A stretch of DNA of 64,000 nucleotides from Mesobacillus foraminis (GCF_004340465.1 NZ_SLVV01000007.1:216651-280650); one strand, 5' to 3'. Counted from the first letter of the stretch, positions 31,628-41,279 are shown. Numbers and translations are program-made. The notes: generated by a model not told the origin, from the letters alone.

Positions 31628-32917
31628 ATGCGGTCATACGAGAAATCTATTGAAGCTTTTAAAACGGCAAAAGCATTAATGCCTGGGGGGGTCAACAGTC
31701 CTGTCCGCGCTTTTAAATCGGTCAAGATGGATCCGATCTTCATGGAACGAGGCAAGGGTTCAAAAATATATGATATTGATGGCAATGAATATATTGATTA
31801 TGTATTGTCATGGGGGCCGTTAATTCTAGGTCATTCCAACGACCGAGTGGTCGAGGCAATCAAAAAAGTGGCTGAAATGGGGACAAGCTTTGGTGCTCCC
31901 ACTGTTATGGAAAATAAATTGGCAGAGCTTGTGATTGAGCGCGTGCCATCGATTGAAATCGTGCGGATGGTTTCCTCGGGAACCGAGGCAACTATGAGCG
32001 CCCTTCGTCTTGCCCGCGGATATACAGGCAGGAACAAGATCATCAAGTTTGAAGGCTGTTACCATGGACATGGCGATTCATTGCTTATAAAGGCAGGGTC
32101 GGGAGTTGCAACACTAGGGCTTCCAGACAGCCCGGGAGTTCCAGAGGGAGTTGCCAGCAATACGATTACCGTTCCTTACAATGACCTTGAAAGTGTCAGG
32201 TTTGCATTTGAGCAGTTCGGCGAAGACATCGCATGTGTGATTGTTGAGCCTGTCGCCGGGAATATGGGTGTAGTGCCTCCGCTGCCAGGCTTCCTTGAAG
32301 GATTGCGTGAGGTGACTAAGGAAAATGGTGCTCTCCTTATCTTTGATGAAGTCATGACAGGCTTCCGGGTTGGATATCATTGTGCACAGGGTCACTTCAA
32401 TGTAACACCCGACATAACCTGCCTTGGGAAAGTGATTGGTGGAGGGCTTCCTGTTGGAGCATATGGAGGAAAAGCCGAAATCATGGAACAAATTGCCCCA
32501 AGCGGCCCAATTTATCAGGCAGGCACTTTGTCCGGTAACCCGCTGGCCATGACAGCCGGTTATGAAACTTTATCTCAGCTTACACCAGAAACATATCATG
32601 AATTCCAGTCAAAAGGAGATGCCCTGGAAGCCGGGATTTCCTCAGCTGCCAAAAAATATGATATACCTATATCCTTTAATCGGGCAGGCTCCATGATTGG
32701 CTTTTTCTTTACAAATGAGGATGTCATCAATTACGAAAGCGCAAAATCCTCTAACCTGGAATACTTTGCTGCCTATTATCGTGAAATGGCGAATCAGGGG
32801 GTATTCCTTCCTCCATCGCAATTTGAAGGTCTATTCCTTTCAACTGCACATTCTGCAGGAGATATTCAGAAGACCATTGAAGCTGCAGAACATGCATTTT
32901 CAAAACTTAAAGGTTAA
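31628..32917 (+). CDS. hemL: Glutamate-1-semialdehyde 2,1-aminomutase
   Basis: PLP enzyme that isomerises glutamate-1-semialdehyde to 5-aminolevulinate, the second step of the C5 pathway. The 429-residue product has the class III aminotransferase features: [17 protein letters not shown] (cofactor phosphate site), [24 protein letters not shown] and the PLP lysine Lys268 in [17 protein letters not shown]. It is the last gene of the hem operon and is followed by a perfect terminator. Start ATG 31628 follows AGAAGGGAG. Confidence 0.97.
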   Translation: MRSYEKSIEAFKTAKALMPGGVNSPVRAFKSVKMDPIFMERGKGSKIYDIDGNEYIDYVLSWGPLILGHSNDRVVEAIKKVAEMGTSFGAPTVMENKLAELVIERVPSIEIVRMVSSGTEATMSALRLARGYTGRNKIIKFEGCYHGHGDSLLIKAGSGVATLGLPDSPGVPEGVASNTITVPYNDLESVRFAFEQFGEDIACVIVEPVAGNMGVVPPLPGFLEGLREVTKENGALLIFDEVMTGFRVGYHCAQGHFNVTPDITCLGKVIGGGLPVGAYGGKAEIMEQIAPSGPIYQAGTLSGNPLAMTAGYETLSQLTPETYHEFQSKGDALEAGISSAAKKYDIPISFNRAGSMIGFFFTNEDVINYESAKSSNLEYFAAYYREMANQGVFLPPSQFEGLFLSTAHSAGDIQKTIEAAEHAFSKLKG

Positions 32918-32940
32918 AAGTGTCGCTGCCCTCAGGTTTA

Positions 32941-32970
32941 AGCCCATATCCTCTTGGATATGGGTTTTTT
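32941..32970 (+). terminator. Terminator of the hem operon
   Basis: CCCATATCC (32943-32951) and GGATATGGG (32956-32964), TCTT loop, six T. Confidence 0.93.
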
Positions 32971-32992
32971 ACTGTTGTCGCGGTCCGTTTTT

Positions 32993-33022
32993 ATCATAAA
33001 AAAAGCCTACTAATCATACAGT
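32993..33022 (+). promoter_or_regulatory. SigE promoter of spoVID
   Basis: ATCATAAA (32993-33000) and CATACAGT (33015-33022) with 14 bases between. The -10 matches CATACAnT exactly. In B. subtilis spoVID is transcribed in the mother cell by SigE. Confidence 0.65.
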
Positions 33023-33070
33023 TTAATGACATAGTGATTTTATGCTTATGAAATGAAGGGAGGAGTCGCT

Positions 33071-34348
33071 TTGTCTACGGGAAATCAATCTTGCCTGCGT
33101 TTCTCCTTAGAGGAATCGGTTTGGTTCCAAAGAGGACAGGAAGTCGCAGAGCTTGTTTCAATTTCGCTTGACCCAAATATCACCATCCAAGAAAATGATC
33201 AATATGTAACGATTAAAGGTTCGCTGGAATTAACAGGCGAATATAAATCTGATCAGACAGACGATGACGGGACGGAACTGGAAGCGGGAACCAGACAGAT
33301 ACACTCGGTCATGGAAAGAGAAGAAGGATATCTCGAATTTCTTCATCGGTTTCCAGTGGACATTACTATTCCGCAGAACCGGATCGAGAGCATTTATGAT
33401 ATTGATATTTCTGTGGAATCATTCGATTATGACTTTCCTGAGCGCGGCAGCCTGAAACTGTCCGCCGAATTAGCAATAACGGGCTTATATGGCGATCAGC
33501 AGCATGGGAGTGATGAGCGCGAAGAAGAACTGGAAGGGCCTGTTGAAGCGGAAGAAGACTTAGAGCCGTATTACTTGAAAAGAGAACAGGAGGTTCCTCC
33601 GGAGCTTTCGGATTTAACTGATCATTCAGTGGCAGAAGAAGAATCTGCTTCTTTAAAAGAAGCAGAGAGCCTTAATGAGTTATTTGCCCCTTTTAAGGCG
33701 GAAGCGAGAAAAGAACCTGAAGCGGAACAGATAAAAGAAAACACCCCGGAATTGAACAATGTCCGAAACGAAGAGAAAGTATCAGCTTTTTCTTCCCAGG
33801 AAAGAGGGGAAGAGCAGCAAACCAAACAGCCTGACATGGTCAGCCACCGGAATGAAGGGCTAGCGCAGCCAAAGCCGGAGGAACCGCCGTTGAATGAAGG
33901 AAAAGATGATGAGGAAGCACCTCTGCTTGAAACTGAAACTGAAACTGAAGCTGAAACTGAATCTGTAAGTGAACCTGAGACAGGGCCAGAGCTCCAGGGA
34001 GAGCCGGTTATGGAACAGAGCGGTCCAATCATTAATGAAAAGGCTCAGCAGCAGGAGGAAAGCTCCAGTTCGCCGTCTCAGGATGAACCTAAAGCAACCG
34101 GCAAGAAAATCTCGAAGAAAAAAGGACTGTCAATTGCAGAATTTTTGGCCCGCAAAGAGGAATCCGAGGTTGCAAAGATCCGAGTATGCATTGTCCAGCA
34201 AGGTGATACACTACAGCACATCGCAGAACGTTATGAGGTAAGTGTACAGCAGCTTTTAAATGTCAATCACCTTGGGCTGGATCAGGATGTTGCAGAAGGC
34301 CAGGTCTTGTATGTTCCTGCCGAATATGCGGCAAAAGGCGGAAAATAA
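33071..34348 (+). CDS. spoVID: SpoVID, spore coat encasement protein
   Basis: Mother-cell protein that drives encasement of the forespore by coat proteins and recruits SafA. The 425-residue product has a conserved N-terminal beta-rich domain (about 1-150, LRFSLEESVWFQRGQEVAEL; VTIKGSLELTGEY). A long acidic, Glu/Pro-rich linker (about 150-355) includes a short Glu-Thr dipeptide run. A C-terminal LysM domain (about 375-422, VQQGDTLQHIAERYEVSVQQ) ends the protein. TTG at 33071 is chosen from GGGAGGAG at correct spacing; the upstream ATG at 33053 overlaps that site. Partner genes ysxE and safA are both in this window. Confidence 0.92.
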   Translation: MSTGNQSCLRFSLEESVWFQRGQEVAELVSISLDPNITIQENDQYVTIKGSLELTGEYKSDQTDDDGTELEAGTRQIHSVMEREEGYLEFLHRFPVDITIPQNRIESIYDIDISVESFDYDFPERGSLKLSAELAITGLYGDQQHGSDEREEELEGPVEAEEDLEPYYLKREQEVPPELSDLTDHSVAEEESASLKEAESLNELFAPFKAEARKEPEAEQIKENTPELNNVRNEEKVSAFSSQERGEEQQTKQPDMVSHRNEGLAQPKPEEPPLNEGKDDEEAPLLETETETEAETESVSEPETGPELQGEPVMEQSGPIINEKAQQQEESSSSPSQDEPKATGKKISKKKGLSIAEFLARKEESEVAKIRVCIVQQGDTLQHIAERYEVSVQQLLNVNHLGLDQDVAEGQVLYVPAEYAAKGGK

Positions 34349-34382
34349 GCTTCTTTTGCTGTAACAATACAATGAAATGGAT

Positions 34383-34418
34383 GGGCAGGTTAACAGACCT
34401 GCTCAACTCTTTTTTTTG
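34383..34418 (+). terminator. Possible terminator after spoVID
   Basis: GCAGGT (34385-34390) pairs with ACCTGC (34397-34402), but the T-run starts eight bases later (34411), so termination may be weak and ysxE may be partly co-transcribed. Confidence 0.4.
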
Positions 34419-34455
34419 AGCTTGAAGTGGGAATCGATGAAGGTGAGTGAAAACA

Positions 34456-35502
34456 ATGGACAATCGCCAATTGCATCAGGAAGAAGCAGCTATCTTGAGC
34501 CACTATGGAATCCGCCCAGCTTTCATTGAAGAATTTGGCAGGATTAAAAAAGTGTACTCAAGTGCTGGAACCTTTGCATTAAAAAAAATAGACCCCCATT
34601 CTGGAATTGATTTTATCCGGCATATTCAGTTGCTGTACCAAAAAGGATATAACCGGATTGTTCCCGTATATCCTGCTTCGGATGGACGATATGCTGTTTT
34701 CAGTGGAAAATCTTTATATTATTTAATGCCCTGGCTTTCCGATGAAGAAAAAGAAAACCGCACAGAACGGCCCTTTCAGCTTTTAAGGGAATTAGCACGT
34801 ATGCATACCCTTTCGGCCAGGGAAGTAGCGATCAGCCAGGAGGACAGAAAAAATCACTATGAAAAGACGATAAAGCAGTGGGAAAAGGACGAGGAGTTTC
34901 TGACCGGGTTTATCGAGGACTGTGAGAATGAATGGTATATGTCCCCCCTCCAGCTTACTTTCTGCCTTTACTATAACAATATTCGCCAGGCCATGGGATT
35001 CGCGAAGGAAAAGCTCACAAATTGGCAGGAAAAAACAAAGGACCAGAAAAAAGGGAGAATGGTTCTCCTTCATGGAAGGGTATCAACAGAGCATTTTCTT
35101 TATGATGATAAAGGGTACGGTTATTTTATCAACTTTGAAAATGCAAGGCTTGGTTCTCCCATCCAGGACCTCCTTCCCTTCCTGGCACGGTCTCTAAAGA
35201 CTCGTCCAAAAAGATCAGAGGAATGCGTTGAATGGATTCAAAACTATTTAAAATATTTTCCATTTAAGGAGGAAGAGAGACTGCTGTTTTTAAGCTACCT
35301 TGCCTATCCAACGGGAATGATCCGAACCGCCGAGGCTTACCATTTAAAGAAGAAACTGGCTGATGAGCGCAAGCTTGTACAGAAGCTGCAGCAACAATAC
35401 TGGCATTTAAAAAATATCGAATATGTGGCCATGAGGCTTGAAGAAATCGAAAGAGAAAGAAAGCAGCAGGCACAGGCTCAGCAGGAAGAAGCCCAGAGTT
35501 GA
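34456..35502 (+). CDS. ysxE: YsxE, CotS-family spore coat protein
   Basis: Spore coat associated protein with a kinase-like (CotS/YutH-type, APH fold) architecture; in B. subtilis it acts with SpoVID in coat encasement. The 348-residue protein shows an N-lobe with TFALKKIDPHSG, and a lobe connecting to LLHGRVSTEHFLYDDKGYGYFINFENARLGSPIQDL-type catalytic region near 210-245. Here HGR-ST-H replaces the kinase HGD-N pattern, so catalysis is doubtful. The last 40 residues are a charged helix ending Gln-rich. ATG 34456 follows AAGGTGAGTG; GTG 34447 is an alternative. Confidence 0.88.
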   Translation: MDNRQLHQEEAAILSHYGIRPAFIEEFGRIKKVYSSAGTFALKKIDPHSGIDFIRHIQLLYQKGYNRIVPVYPASDGRYAVFSGKSLYYLMPWLSDEEKENRTERPFQLLRELARMHTLSAREVAISQEDRKNHYEKTIKQWEKDEEFLTGFIEDCENEWYMSPLQLTFCLYYNNIRQAMGFAKEKLTNWQEKTKDQKKGRMVLLHGRVSTEHFLYDDKGYGYFINFENARLGSPIQDLLPFLARSLKTRPKRSEECVEWIQNYLKYFPFKEEERLLFLSYLAYPTGMIRTAEAYHLKKKLADERKLVQKLQQQYWHLKNIEYVAMRLEEIERERKQQAQAQQEEAQS

Positions 35503-35521
35503 TAACAACTGGGCTCTTTTA
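35490..35521 (+). terminator. Intrinsic terminator after ysxE
   Basis: GCCCAG (35491-35496) pairs with CTGGGC (35509-35514), the stem is extended by TTG/CAA, then TCTTTT. The ysxE stop lies inside the hairpin. Confidence 0.7.
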
Positions 35522-35710
35522 AATCACCTCAAAGTGCAGAGCTAAAGCAATAAGGATAAAAATGGACAGCAGCAGGACATCGAAAGTCGTCGGAAAAAAA
35601 ATGGTTCTGATTCCCTGGAATACGCAAAAGGGAACTGCGAACTGTCCACAGACACTTCTTACCGTTCTCAGCCAACGCGGAAGCGTATACGGGCTATATC
35701 TTCTCTTCAA
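35519..35710 (-). CDS. Small single-pass membrane protein, 63 aa
   Basis: Function not recognised. The 63-residue product has a basic N-terminus (MKRRYSPYTLPRWLRTVR), a Cys-containing middle part, and a C-terminal hydrophobic helix, TFDVLLLSIFILIALALHF (about residues 42-60). On the minus strand GGGAGGA lies eight bases before a TTG start at 35710, a very good translation signal that sets this frame apart from chance. It faces ysxE tail to tail and valS head to head. A small gene (yszA) is recalled at this place in B. subtilis; homology was not tested. An overlapping + strand frame has no ribosome site. Confidence 0.6.
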   Translation of the reverse strand: MKRRYSPYTLPRWLRTVRSVCGQFAVPFCVFQGIRTIFFPTTFDVLLLSIFILIALALHFEVI

Positions 35711-35825
35711 GACTTTATCCTCCCTGAAATCCTTTTTATCATCATATGTTTATAAATAAGAAAAAGTGCTAGAAATGGTACAGAAGCTGATATTGTATAA
35801 AATAAAGAAAAAACGGAAATGAATA
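35711..35825 (-). other. Upstream region of the small minus-strand gene
   Basis: About 115 A/T-rich bases. Read on the minus strand, CATATGATG lies some 20 bases before the ribosome site and resembles a mother-cell (SigE/SigK type) -10, with GCAC 17 bases upstream. Too weak to call as a promoter. Confidence 0.25.
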
Positions 35826-35866
35826 TTGACGTATTGAACCTTTTTTGGGTAGTATAACAATATAAT
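35826..35866 (+). promoter_or_regulatory. Promoter region of valS
   Basis: TTGACG (35826-35831) is a good -35. Candidate -10 boxes are TAGTAT (35850, 18-base spacer), TATAAC (35853) and TATAAT (35861). The best pair is not clear, but one of these must start the T-box leader. Confidence 0.45.
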
Positions 35867-35882
35867 TTCATTATCAAAGCGT

Positions 35883-36128
35883 TGACAGGGAAGAGTACGA
35901 CTAAGATCCTGCTTTTAAGAGAGGGAAATCATTTGCTGGAAGATTTCCTAAGCAGGCTGTCGGAAGGTCACCCTGGAGCTTCCTCGGGGAAAGGACTTTA
36001 ACAGTCTGTGTAGTTGAGGACGGATAGAATCCGTTATCTGCTCAAGAGCCAATCGTTTTTAGATTGGAAAAAAGGTGGTACCGCGAAACAACTCCATTCG
36101 TCCTTTTATGACGAATGGGTTTTTTTTA
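35883..36128 (+). promoter_or_regulatory. Valine T-box riboswitch before valS
   Basis: Stem I closes with GGAAG/CTTCC. CGGAAGGTCACC presents the specifier GTC (35967-35969), a valine codon. The T-box AAGGTGGTACCGCG is at 36072-36085. The terminator pairs CCATTCGTC (36094-36102) with GACGAATGG (36110-36118) and ends in eight T. Uncharged tRNA-Val should relieve termination and raise ValRS synthesis. Confidence 0.95.
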
Positions 36129-36162
36129 TTTTTGGGGTTAACGGGTAAAAGGAGGAACTTGA

Positions 36163-38805
36163 ATGGGAACAGAAGAAATTAAGATGCCAACAAAGTATGA
36201 TCCGCAATCGATTGAGCAGGGAAGATATGATTGGTGGCTGAATGGGAAGTTTTTTGAAGCGAAGGATGATAAAGACAAGGAGCCGTACACAATTGTAATC
36301 CCGCCTCCGAATGTAACAGGAAAACTGCATCTGGGCCATGCATGGGATACGACGCTTCAGGATATTTTAACCAGGATGAAACGCATGCAGGGTTATGATG
36401 TGTTATGGCTTCCTGGCATGGATCATGCTGGAATTGCCACACAGGCGAAAGTAGAAGAGAAGCTGCGGAATGAAGGAAAAAGCCGGTACGATCTTGGGCG
36501 CGAAAAATTTGTGGAAGAAACCTGGAAATGGAAAGATGAATATGCACAGCATATCCGCCAGCAGTGGTCAAAGCTTGGACTCGGACTGGATTACAGCCGT
36601 GAGCGCTTTACATTGGATGAAGGGTTATCCAAGGCTGTTCGTGAAGTCTTTGTCTCTCTTTATAAAAAAGGTTTGATCTATCGTGGTGAATACATTATTA
36701 ACTGGGATCCTTCGACGAAAACGGCATTGTCAGATATAGAGGTCATTTACAAAGATGTACAGGGTGCCTTCTATCATATGCGCTACCCGCTTGCAGATGG
36801 TTCTGGCCATATAGAGGTTGCCACTACACGTCCTGAAACCATGCTTGGTGATACTGCGGTTGCGGTCCATCCGGAAGACGAACGCTACAAGCATCTAATC
36901 GGAAAGACGGTCCTCCTCCCAATTGTCGGACGGGAAATTCCAATTGTAGGGGACGACTATGTGGATATGGAGTTTGGCTCCGGAGCAGTGAAAATTACTC
37001 CTGCACATGATCCTAACGACTTTGAAATTGGAAACCGCCATGAGCTTGAACGAGTCCTTGTCATGAATGAGGATGGAACAATGAACAAAAATGCCGGGAA
37101 GTATCAAGGCATGGACCGCTTCGATTGCCGCAAGCAAATTGTGAAAGACCTGCAGGAACAGGATGTCCTCTTTAAAATTGAAGAGCATCAGCACTCAGTA
37201 GGCCACTCTGAACGGAGCGGGGCTGTTGTTGAACCATACCTGTCCACACAGTGGTTTGTAAAAATGCAGCCATTGGCAGATGAAGCAATTGCCCTTCAGC
37301 AAAAGGAAGGCAAGGTTAGTTTTGTTCCTGACAGGTTTGAAAAAACGTATCTTCACTGGATGGAAAATATTCGTGATTGGTGCATCTCAAGACAGCTTTG
37401 GTGGGGCCACCGCATCCCAGCCTGGTATCACAAAGAAACAGGAGAGGTTTATGTGGATCATGAGCCGCCAAGTGACATCGAGAACTGGAACCAGGATAAT
37501 GACGTTCTGGATACTTGGTTCAGCTCGGCACTTTGGCCTTTTTCAACGATGGGCTGGCCGGAGAGTGAATCAGAGGATTTCAAACGATATTATCCTACTG
37601 CAGCTTTAGTAACTGGATACGATATTATTTTCTTCTGGGTATCCAGAATGATCTTCCAGGGGCTGGAATTCACTGGGGAACGCCCATTTAAGGATGTTCT
37701 TATTCATGGACTGGTTCGTGATGCCGAAGGTCGTAAAATGAGTAAATCACTCGGCAACGGCGTTGATCCTATGGACGTGATTGATAAGTATGGTGCGGAC
37801 TCGCTCCGTTATTTCCTTTCAACAGGAAGTTCGCCTGGCCAGGATTTACGTTTCTCCATAGAAAAGGTAGAAGCTACCTGGAACTTTGCCAATAAGATTT
37901 GGAATGCATCCCGCTTTGCCCTGATGAATATGAACGGTCTGAAGTATGAAGAAATTGACTTGTCAGGAGAAAAGTCGGTTGCGGATAAATGGATTCTTAC
38001 AAGGCTCAATGAAACGATTGAAACTGTAACAAGGCTTTCTGACCGCTATGAGTTTGGAGAGGTTGGCCGTGTCCTTTATAATTTCATTTGGGATGATTTC
38101 TGCGACTGGTACATTGAAATGGCTAAGCTTCCGCTTTACGGAGAAGATGAAGCAGCCAAAAGAACAACCAGATCTATTTTGGCTTATGTACTCGATCATA
38201 CTATGCGCCTGCTCCATCCATTCATGCCATTTATTACAGAGGAAATCTGGCAAAACCTGCCGCACGCAGGGGAATCGATTACAGTAGCGCAATGGCCTAA
38301 AGTGGATGAAAGCTTGACCGACGAAGCAGCAGCTGCTGAGATGAAGCTGCTGGTTGAAATAATCCGTTCCGTTAGGAATATCCGTGCGGAGGTTAACACG
38401 CCGCTCAGCAAAAAAATCAATATGTTCCTGAAAGCCAAGGATGAAAATATCCTTGAGAGTGTAGAAAAAAACCGTGCTTACATTGAACGCTTCTGCAATC
38501 CGGAACAGCTTGAAATGGGCCTTGCTGTGGAAGCCCCTGAAAAAGCCATGACAGCGGTCGTTACGGGAATTGAAATCATCCTTCCGCTTGAAGGGTTAAT
38601 TAATATCGAGGAAGAAATTGCCCGCCTTGAAAAGGAAAGGGAAAAATTAAATAAAGAAGTGGAACGCGTTCAGAAAAAGCTTAGCAATGAAGGATTCGTG
38701 AAAAAGGCTCCTGAAAAAGTAATAGAAGAAGAACGTGCAAAAGAAAAGGATTATACCGAAAAGCGTGCAGCGGTTGAGGCACGCATCCAGGAGTTAAAAG
38801 GATAA
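36163..38805 (+). CDS. valS: Valyl-tRNA synthetase
   Basis: Class I aminoacyl-tRNA synthetase charging tRNA-Val. The 880-residue protein carries the ATP motifs [15 protein letters not shown] (HIGH type, about residues 46-60) and [11 protein letters not shown] (KMSKS at 525-529). Between them is a full CP1 editing domain (about 170-350) with [18 protein letters not shown]. The anticodon-binding domain follows, and a C-terminal coiled coil (about 810-880, [20 protein letters not shown]) that is specific to ValRS. AAAGGAGG precedes the ATG. Controlled by the valine T-box. Confidence 0.98.
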   Translation: MGTEEIKMPTKYDPQSIEQGRYDWWLNGKFFEAKDDKDKEPYTIVIPPPNVTGKLHLGHAWDTTLQDILTRMKRMQGYDVLWLPGMDHAGIATQAKVEEKLRNEGKSRYDLGREKFVEETWKWKDEYAQHIRQQWSKLGLGLDYSRERFTLDEGLSKAVREVFVSLYKKGLIYRGEYIINWDPSTKTALSDIEVIYKDVQGAFYHMRYPLADGSGHIEVATTRPETMLGDTAVAVHPEDERYKHLIGKTVLLPIVGREIPIVGDDYVDMEFGSGAVKITPAHDPNDFEIGNRHELERVLVMNEDGTMNKNAGKYQGMDRFDCRKQIVKDLQEQDVLFKIEEHQHSVGHSERSGAVVEPYLSTQWFVKMQPLADEAIALQQKEGKVSFVPDRFEKTYLHWMENIRDWCISRQLWWGHRIPAWYHKETGEVYVDHEPPSDIENWNQDNDVLDTWFSSALWPFSTMGWPESESEDFKRYYPTAALVTGYDIIFFWVSRMIFQGLEFTGERPFKDVLIHGLVRDAEGRKMSKSLGNGVDPMDVIDKYGADSLRYFLSTGSSPGQDLRFSIEKVEATWNFANKIWNASRFALMNMNGLKYEEIDLSGEKSVADKWILTRLNETIETVTRLSDRYEFGEVGRVLYNFIWDDFCDWYIEMAKLPLYGEDEAAKRTTRSILAYVLDHTMRLLHPFMPFITEEIWQNLPHAGESITVAQWPKVDESLTDEAAAAEMKLLVEIIRSVRNIRAEVNTPLSKKINMFLKAKDENILESVEKNRAYIERFCNPEQLEMGLAVEAPEKAMTAVVTGIEIILPLEGLINIEEEIARLEKEREKLNKEVERVQKKLSNEGFVKKAPEKVIEEERAKEKDYTEKRAAVEARIQELKG

Positions 38806-38878
38806 AAAACGAAAAGGGGAAGGCGTGCCAGGGTTGGTTCGTCTTCCTATTCTTATGTATTTCCAAGGGGGCGAAGAC

Positions 38879-40189
38879 ATGTTTACTTCCTATGGACAAG
38901 CCGTAGACTGGATCCATTCCCGGTTAAGGCTCGGAATAAAACCAGGCTTGAGGCGCATGGAATGGATGCTCGAAAGGCTTGAGCATCCAGAAAGAAAGTT
39001 AAAGACGATACATATTGGAGGAACAAACGGCAAAGGGTCCACAGTTACATTCTTAAGCTCCATCCTCCAGGCAGCGGGCTACCACGTTGGCACCTTTACT
39101 TCACCCTATTTTGAACATTTTAATGAGCGTATTTCTATAAATGGAAAAGCAGCAAGTGACGAAGAAATCGTTCAACTGGTCAATGTCATCAAGCCGCTTG
39201 CCGATGAACTGGAATCAACAGAGCTTGGCGGACCCACTGAATTTGAGGTCATCACGGCAATGTCGATGTATTATTTTGCTCATATTCAGCCCAGTGATGT
39301 AGTAATTTATGAAGTCGGGCTTGGCGGAAGGTTTGACTCGACCAATGTCATTCATCCGCTGCTGTCAATCATTACGAGTATCGGGATGGATCATACGAGC
39401 ATTCTTGGGGACACCATCGAAGAGATTGCTTTTGAAAAAGCAGGTATTATTAAAAATGGTGTCAGCATCATTTCAGGAGTCAGACAGCCAGAGGCATTAT
39501 CGGTTATAAAAGAACGGGCCGAAGCTATAAAAGCCCCTCTGTACCAGTTAGGAAAGGACTTTACAGTTGATTCCGCTCTACCGCTGCAAAAGGGGACAAG
39601 GTTTGACTTTCAGAGCTTGTTTGGATCGTATGGAAAACTGGAATTAAGGATGATGGGTGAACATCAAGCAGCAAATGCTTCTCTTGCAGTGATGGCAGCA
39701 CAAATCCTGAGTAGCTATTATTCCTTTTTGATTGAGGAGCAGGATATAAGAGACGGCTTGAATAACGCCTATTGGCCGGGACGGTTCGAGGTTTTATCGG
39801 AAAGTCCCCTGGTGGTGATTGATGGAGCACATAATGAAGAGGGAATCGAGGCACTGGCGAAGGAAGTGGAGTCCCGTTACCGTGATAAACACAAGGAAAT
39901 TTTGTTCGGGGCACTGAAAGATAAGAAATTGGATGGAATGATAGCAAAGCTTGACAGCCTGTCCGATGATATTGTATTTACCAGCTTTGACTTTCCTAGA
40001 GCAGCAGGGGCGGAAGAGCTTTTTGACATAAGTCAGTCACTCAATAAACGGGTGGAAGAAGATTGGAAGTCCTTTTTAGAACAGGCAATTACAAACCGCA
40101 ATCAGAAGGATTTACTTTTAATTACCGGATCATTATATTTCCTTTCAGAGGCAAAGCCTTTCATAAAGGAACTACTTGACAAGAAGTGA
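38879..40189 (+). CDS. folC: Folylpolyglutamate / dihydrofolate synthase
   Basis: Mur-ligase family enzyme that adds glutamate to dihydropteroate and/or tetrahydrofolate. The 436-residue product has the P-loop IHIGGTNGKGSTVTFLSS near residue 43-60. FTSPYFEHFNERISING follows, then the metal/lysine region EVGLGGRFDSTN and SIGMDHTSILGDTIEEIAFEKAGI, WPGRFEV, and the C-terminal domain with VVIDGAHNEEGIEAL. ATG at 38879 after AAGGGGGCG gives the usual N-terminus (FTSYGQAVDWIHSRL); the ATG at 38825 would add 18 unusual residues. A terminator follows. Confidence 0.96.
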   Translation: MFTSYGQAVDWIHSRLRLGIKPGLRRMEWMLERLEHPERKLKTIHIGGTNGKGSTVTFLSSILQAAGYHVGTFTSPYFEHFNERISINGKAASDEEIVQLVNVIKPLADELESTELGGPTEFEVITAMSMYYFAHIQPSDVVIYEVGLGGRFDSTNVIHPLLSIITSIGMDHTSILGDTIEEIAFEKAGIIKNGVSIISGVRQPEALSVIKERAEAIKAPLYQLGKDFTVDSALPLQKGTRFDFQSLFGSYGKLELRMMGEHQAANASLAVMAAQILSSYYSFLIEEQDIRDGLNNAYWPGRFEVLSESPLVVIDGAHNEEGIEALAKEVESRYRDKHKEILFGALKDKKLDGMIAKLDSLSDDIVFTSFDFPRAAGAEELFDISQSLNKRVEEDWKSFLEQAITNRNQKDLLLITGSLYFLSEAKPFIKELLDKK

Positions 40190-40190
40190 C

Positions 40191-40228
40191 AAAAATGTGT
40201 GCGATTTTTTATTGCACACATTTTTTTT
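40191..40228 (+). terminator. Intrinsic terminator after folC
   Basis: AAATGTGTGC (40193-40202) pairs with GCACACATTT (40214-40223) around an 11-base loop, then a run of T. Confidence 0.85.
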
Positions 40229-40320
40229 AATCCAGGGAGCAGAATGCGCAGGCCAAATAAAGGCAGAAGACATATAATAGGGAGTGAAAGAACACTAGGA
40301 AAATAGAAAGGAGTTACTAG

Positions 40321-40536
40321 ATGCCAATCATTCAAAACCCTTATGATGTTGGGGCTCGGGTCATTTCTATTGCTCTATATCGTTTTGCCGATTTCCTTAT
40401 CCGAGTCTCAGTCAAAGTGCCCACGATTTTCTGCTTCATTTACAAATCTTCTTCTTTTCCAACCATTTACCTACCCCCTCTTGTAAAGCTTACCCATTCT
40501 CAGATGTTACGCTCACTGTGCAGGATTTACAGGTGA
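40321..40536 (+). CDS. Short ORF of 71 aa coupled to comC
   Basis: No family recognised. A frame of 71 codons starts at ATG 40321, eight bases after AAAGGAG (a strong ribosome site), and its TGA (40534-40536) shares its A with the ATG of comC. This is the stop-start layout of translational coupling. The product is basic and moderately hydrophobic, with possible helices at ARVISIALYRFADFLIRV and VPTIFCFIYK. TATAAT occurs at 40273-40278 but without a good -35. It could be a leader ORF that sets comC translation, or a chance frame. It has no counterpart I recall before B. subtilis comC. Confidence 0.4.
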   Translation: MPIIQNPYDVGARVISIALYRFADFLIRVSVKVPTIFCFIYKSSSFPTIYLPPLVKLTHSQMLRSLCRIYR

Positions 40537-41279
40537 TGATGGAATTAATTCTATTTATATATGGAACAGCCCTCGGTTCTTTTTTTAACGTTATTGGCCT
40601 TCGCGTTCCTAAAGGAATGTCCATTGCAGCACCGAGGTCGGAGTGCCCAAACTGCGGGCATCAGCTGACACCACAAGAGCTTGTTCCCGTCCTCTCATAC
40701 ATATTTCTAAAGGGATCTTGCTGCCGCTGCAAGGCGCAGATTTCGCCTGTATACCCGGTAATGGAGCTTATAACAGGTCTTCTTTTTGCTGGCGCTGGAA
40801 TCATGATTGGTTGGAACCAGGAACTTATCGCAGCTCTGACAATCATTTCGCTTTTTATGATTATAACCGTGTCTGACCTTGCTTATATGATTATTCCCGA
40901 TAAAGTTCTGCTAGTGTTTGGAGGCTTCCTGTTCGTTGAGCGGGTATTCATTCCCCTTACTCCATGGTGGGATCCTTTTATTGGAGCTCCATCAGGACTG
41001 CTTCTCCTGCTGTTAATAGCAGTGGTGAGCCGGGGAGGAATGGGGGGCGGAGATATTAAACTGTTTGCTGTCATTGGACTGGCTGTTGGTTTTAAAATCA
41101 TGCTCCTTTCCTTTTTATTCTCCGTATTCCTTGGGGCTGTATTCGGGATGATGGGAATGCTGCTTAGGGTTGTTGGGAGGGACCAGCCTGTTCCCTTTGG
41201 ACCGTTTATTGCGCTTGGCACACTCGCTGCCTATTTTTTTGGTGAAGAAATTGCCGGGATTTATTTGAATATGCTGTAG
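40536..41279 (+). CDS. comC: Prepilin peptidase ComC (A24 family)
   Basis: Membrane aspartyl protease and N-methylase that processes the competence pseudopilins (ComGC and others) for DNA uptake. The 247-residue protein has an N-terminal helix with the conserved GTALGSFFNVIGLRVP. A cytoplasmic zinc-type loop with CPNCGH and CCRCK is followed by several transmembrane helices. The two catalytic aspartates are in TVSDLAYMIIPD and GGGDIKLFAVIG. ATG 40536 or 40539 starts the protein; neither has a good ribosome site, which fits coupling to the preceding short ORF. The order folC-comC-spoIIB matches B. subtilis. I found no clear ComK box. Confidence 0.93.
   Translation: MMELILFIYGTALGSFFNVIGLRVPKGMSIAAPRSECPNCGHQLTPQELVPVLSYIFLKGSCCRCKAQISPVYPVMELITGLLFAGAGIMIGWNQELIAALTIISLFMIITVSDLAYMIIPDKVLLVFGGFLFVERVFIPLTPWWDPFIGAPSGLLLLLLIAVVSRGGMGGGDIKLFAVIGLAVGFKIMLLSFLFSVFLGAVFGMMGMLLRVVGRDQPVPFGPFIALGTLAAYFFGEEIAGIYLNML

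Noticed and set aside
35562..35759. Plus-strand frame of 65 codons between ysxE and valS
   Set aside because: No ribosome site; the opposite strand frame at the same place has a strong one and a membrane helix.
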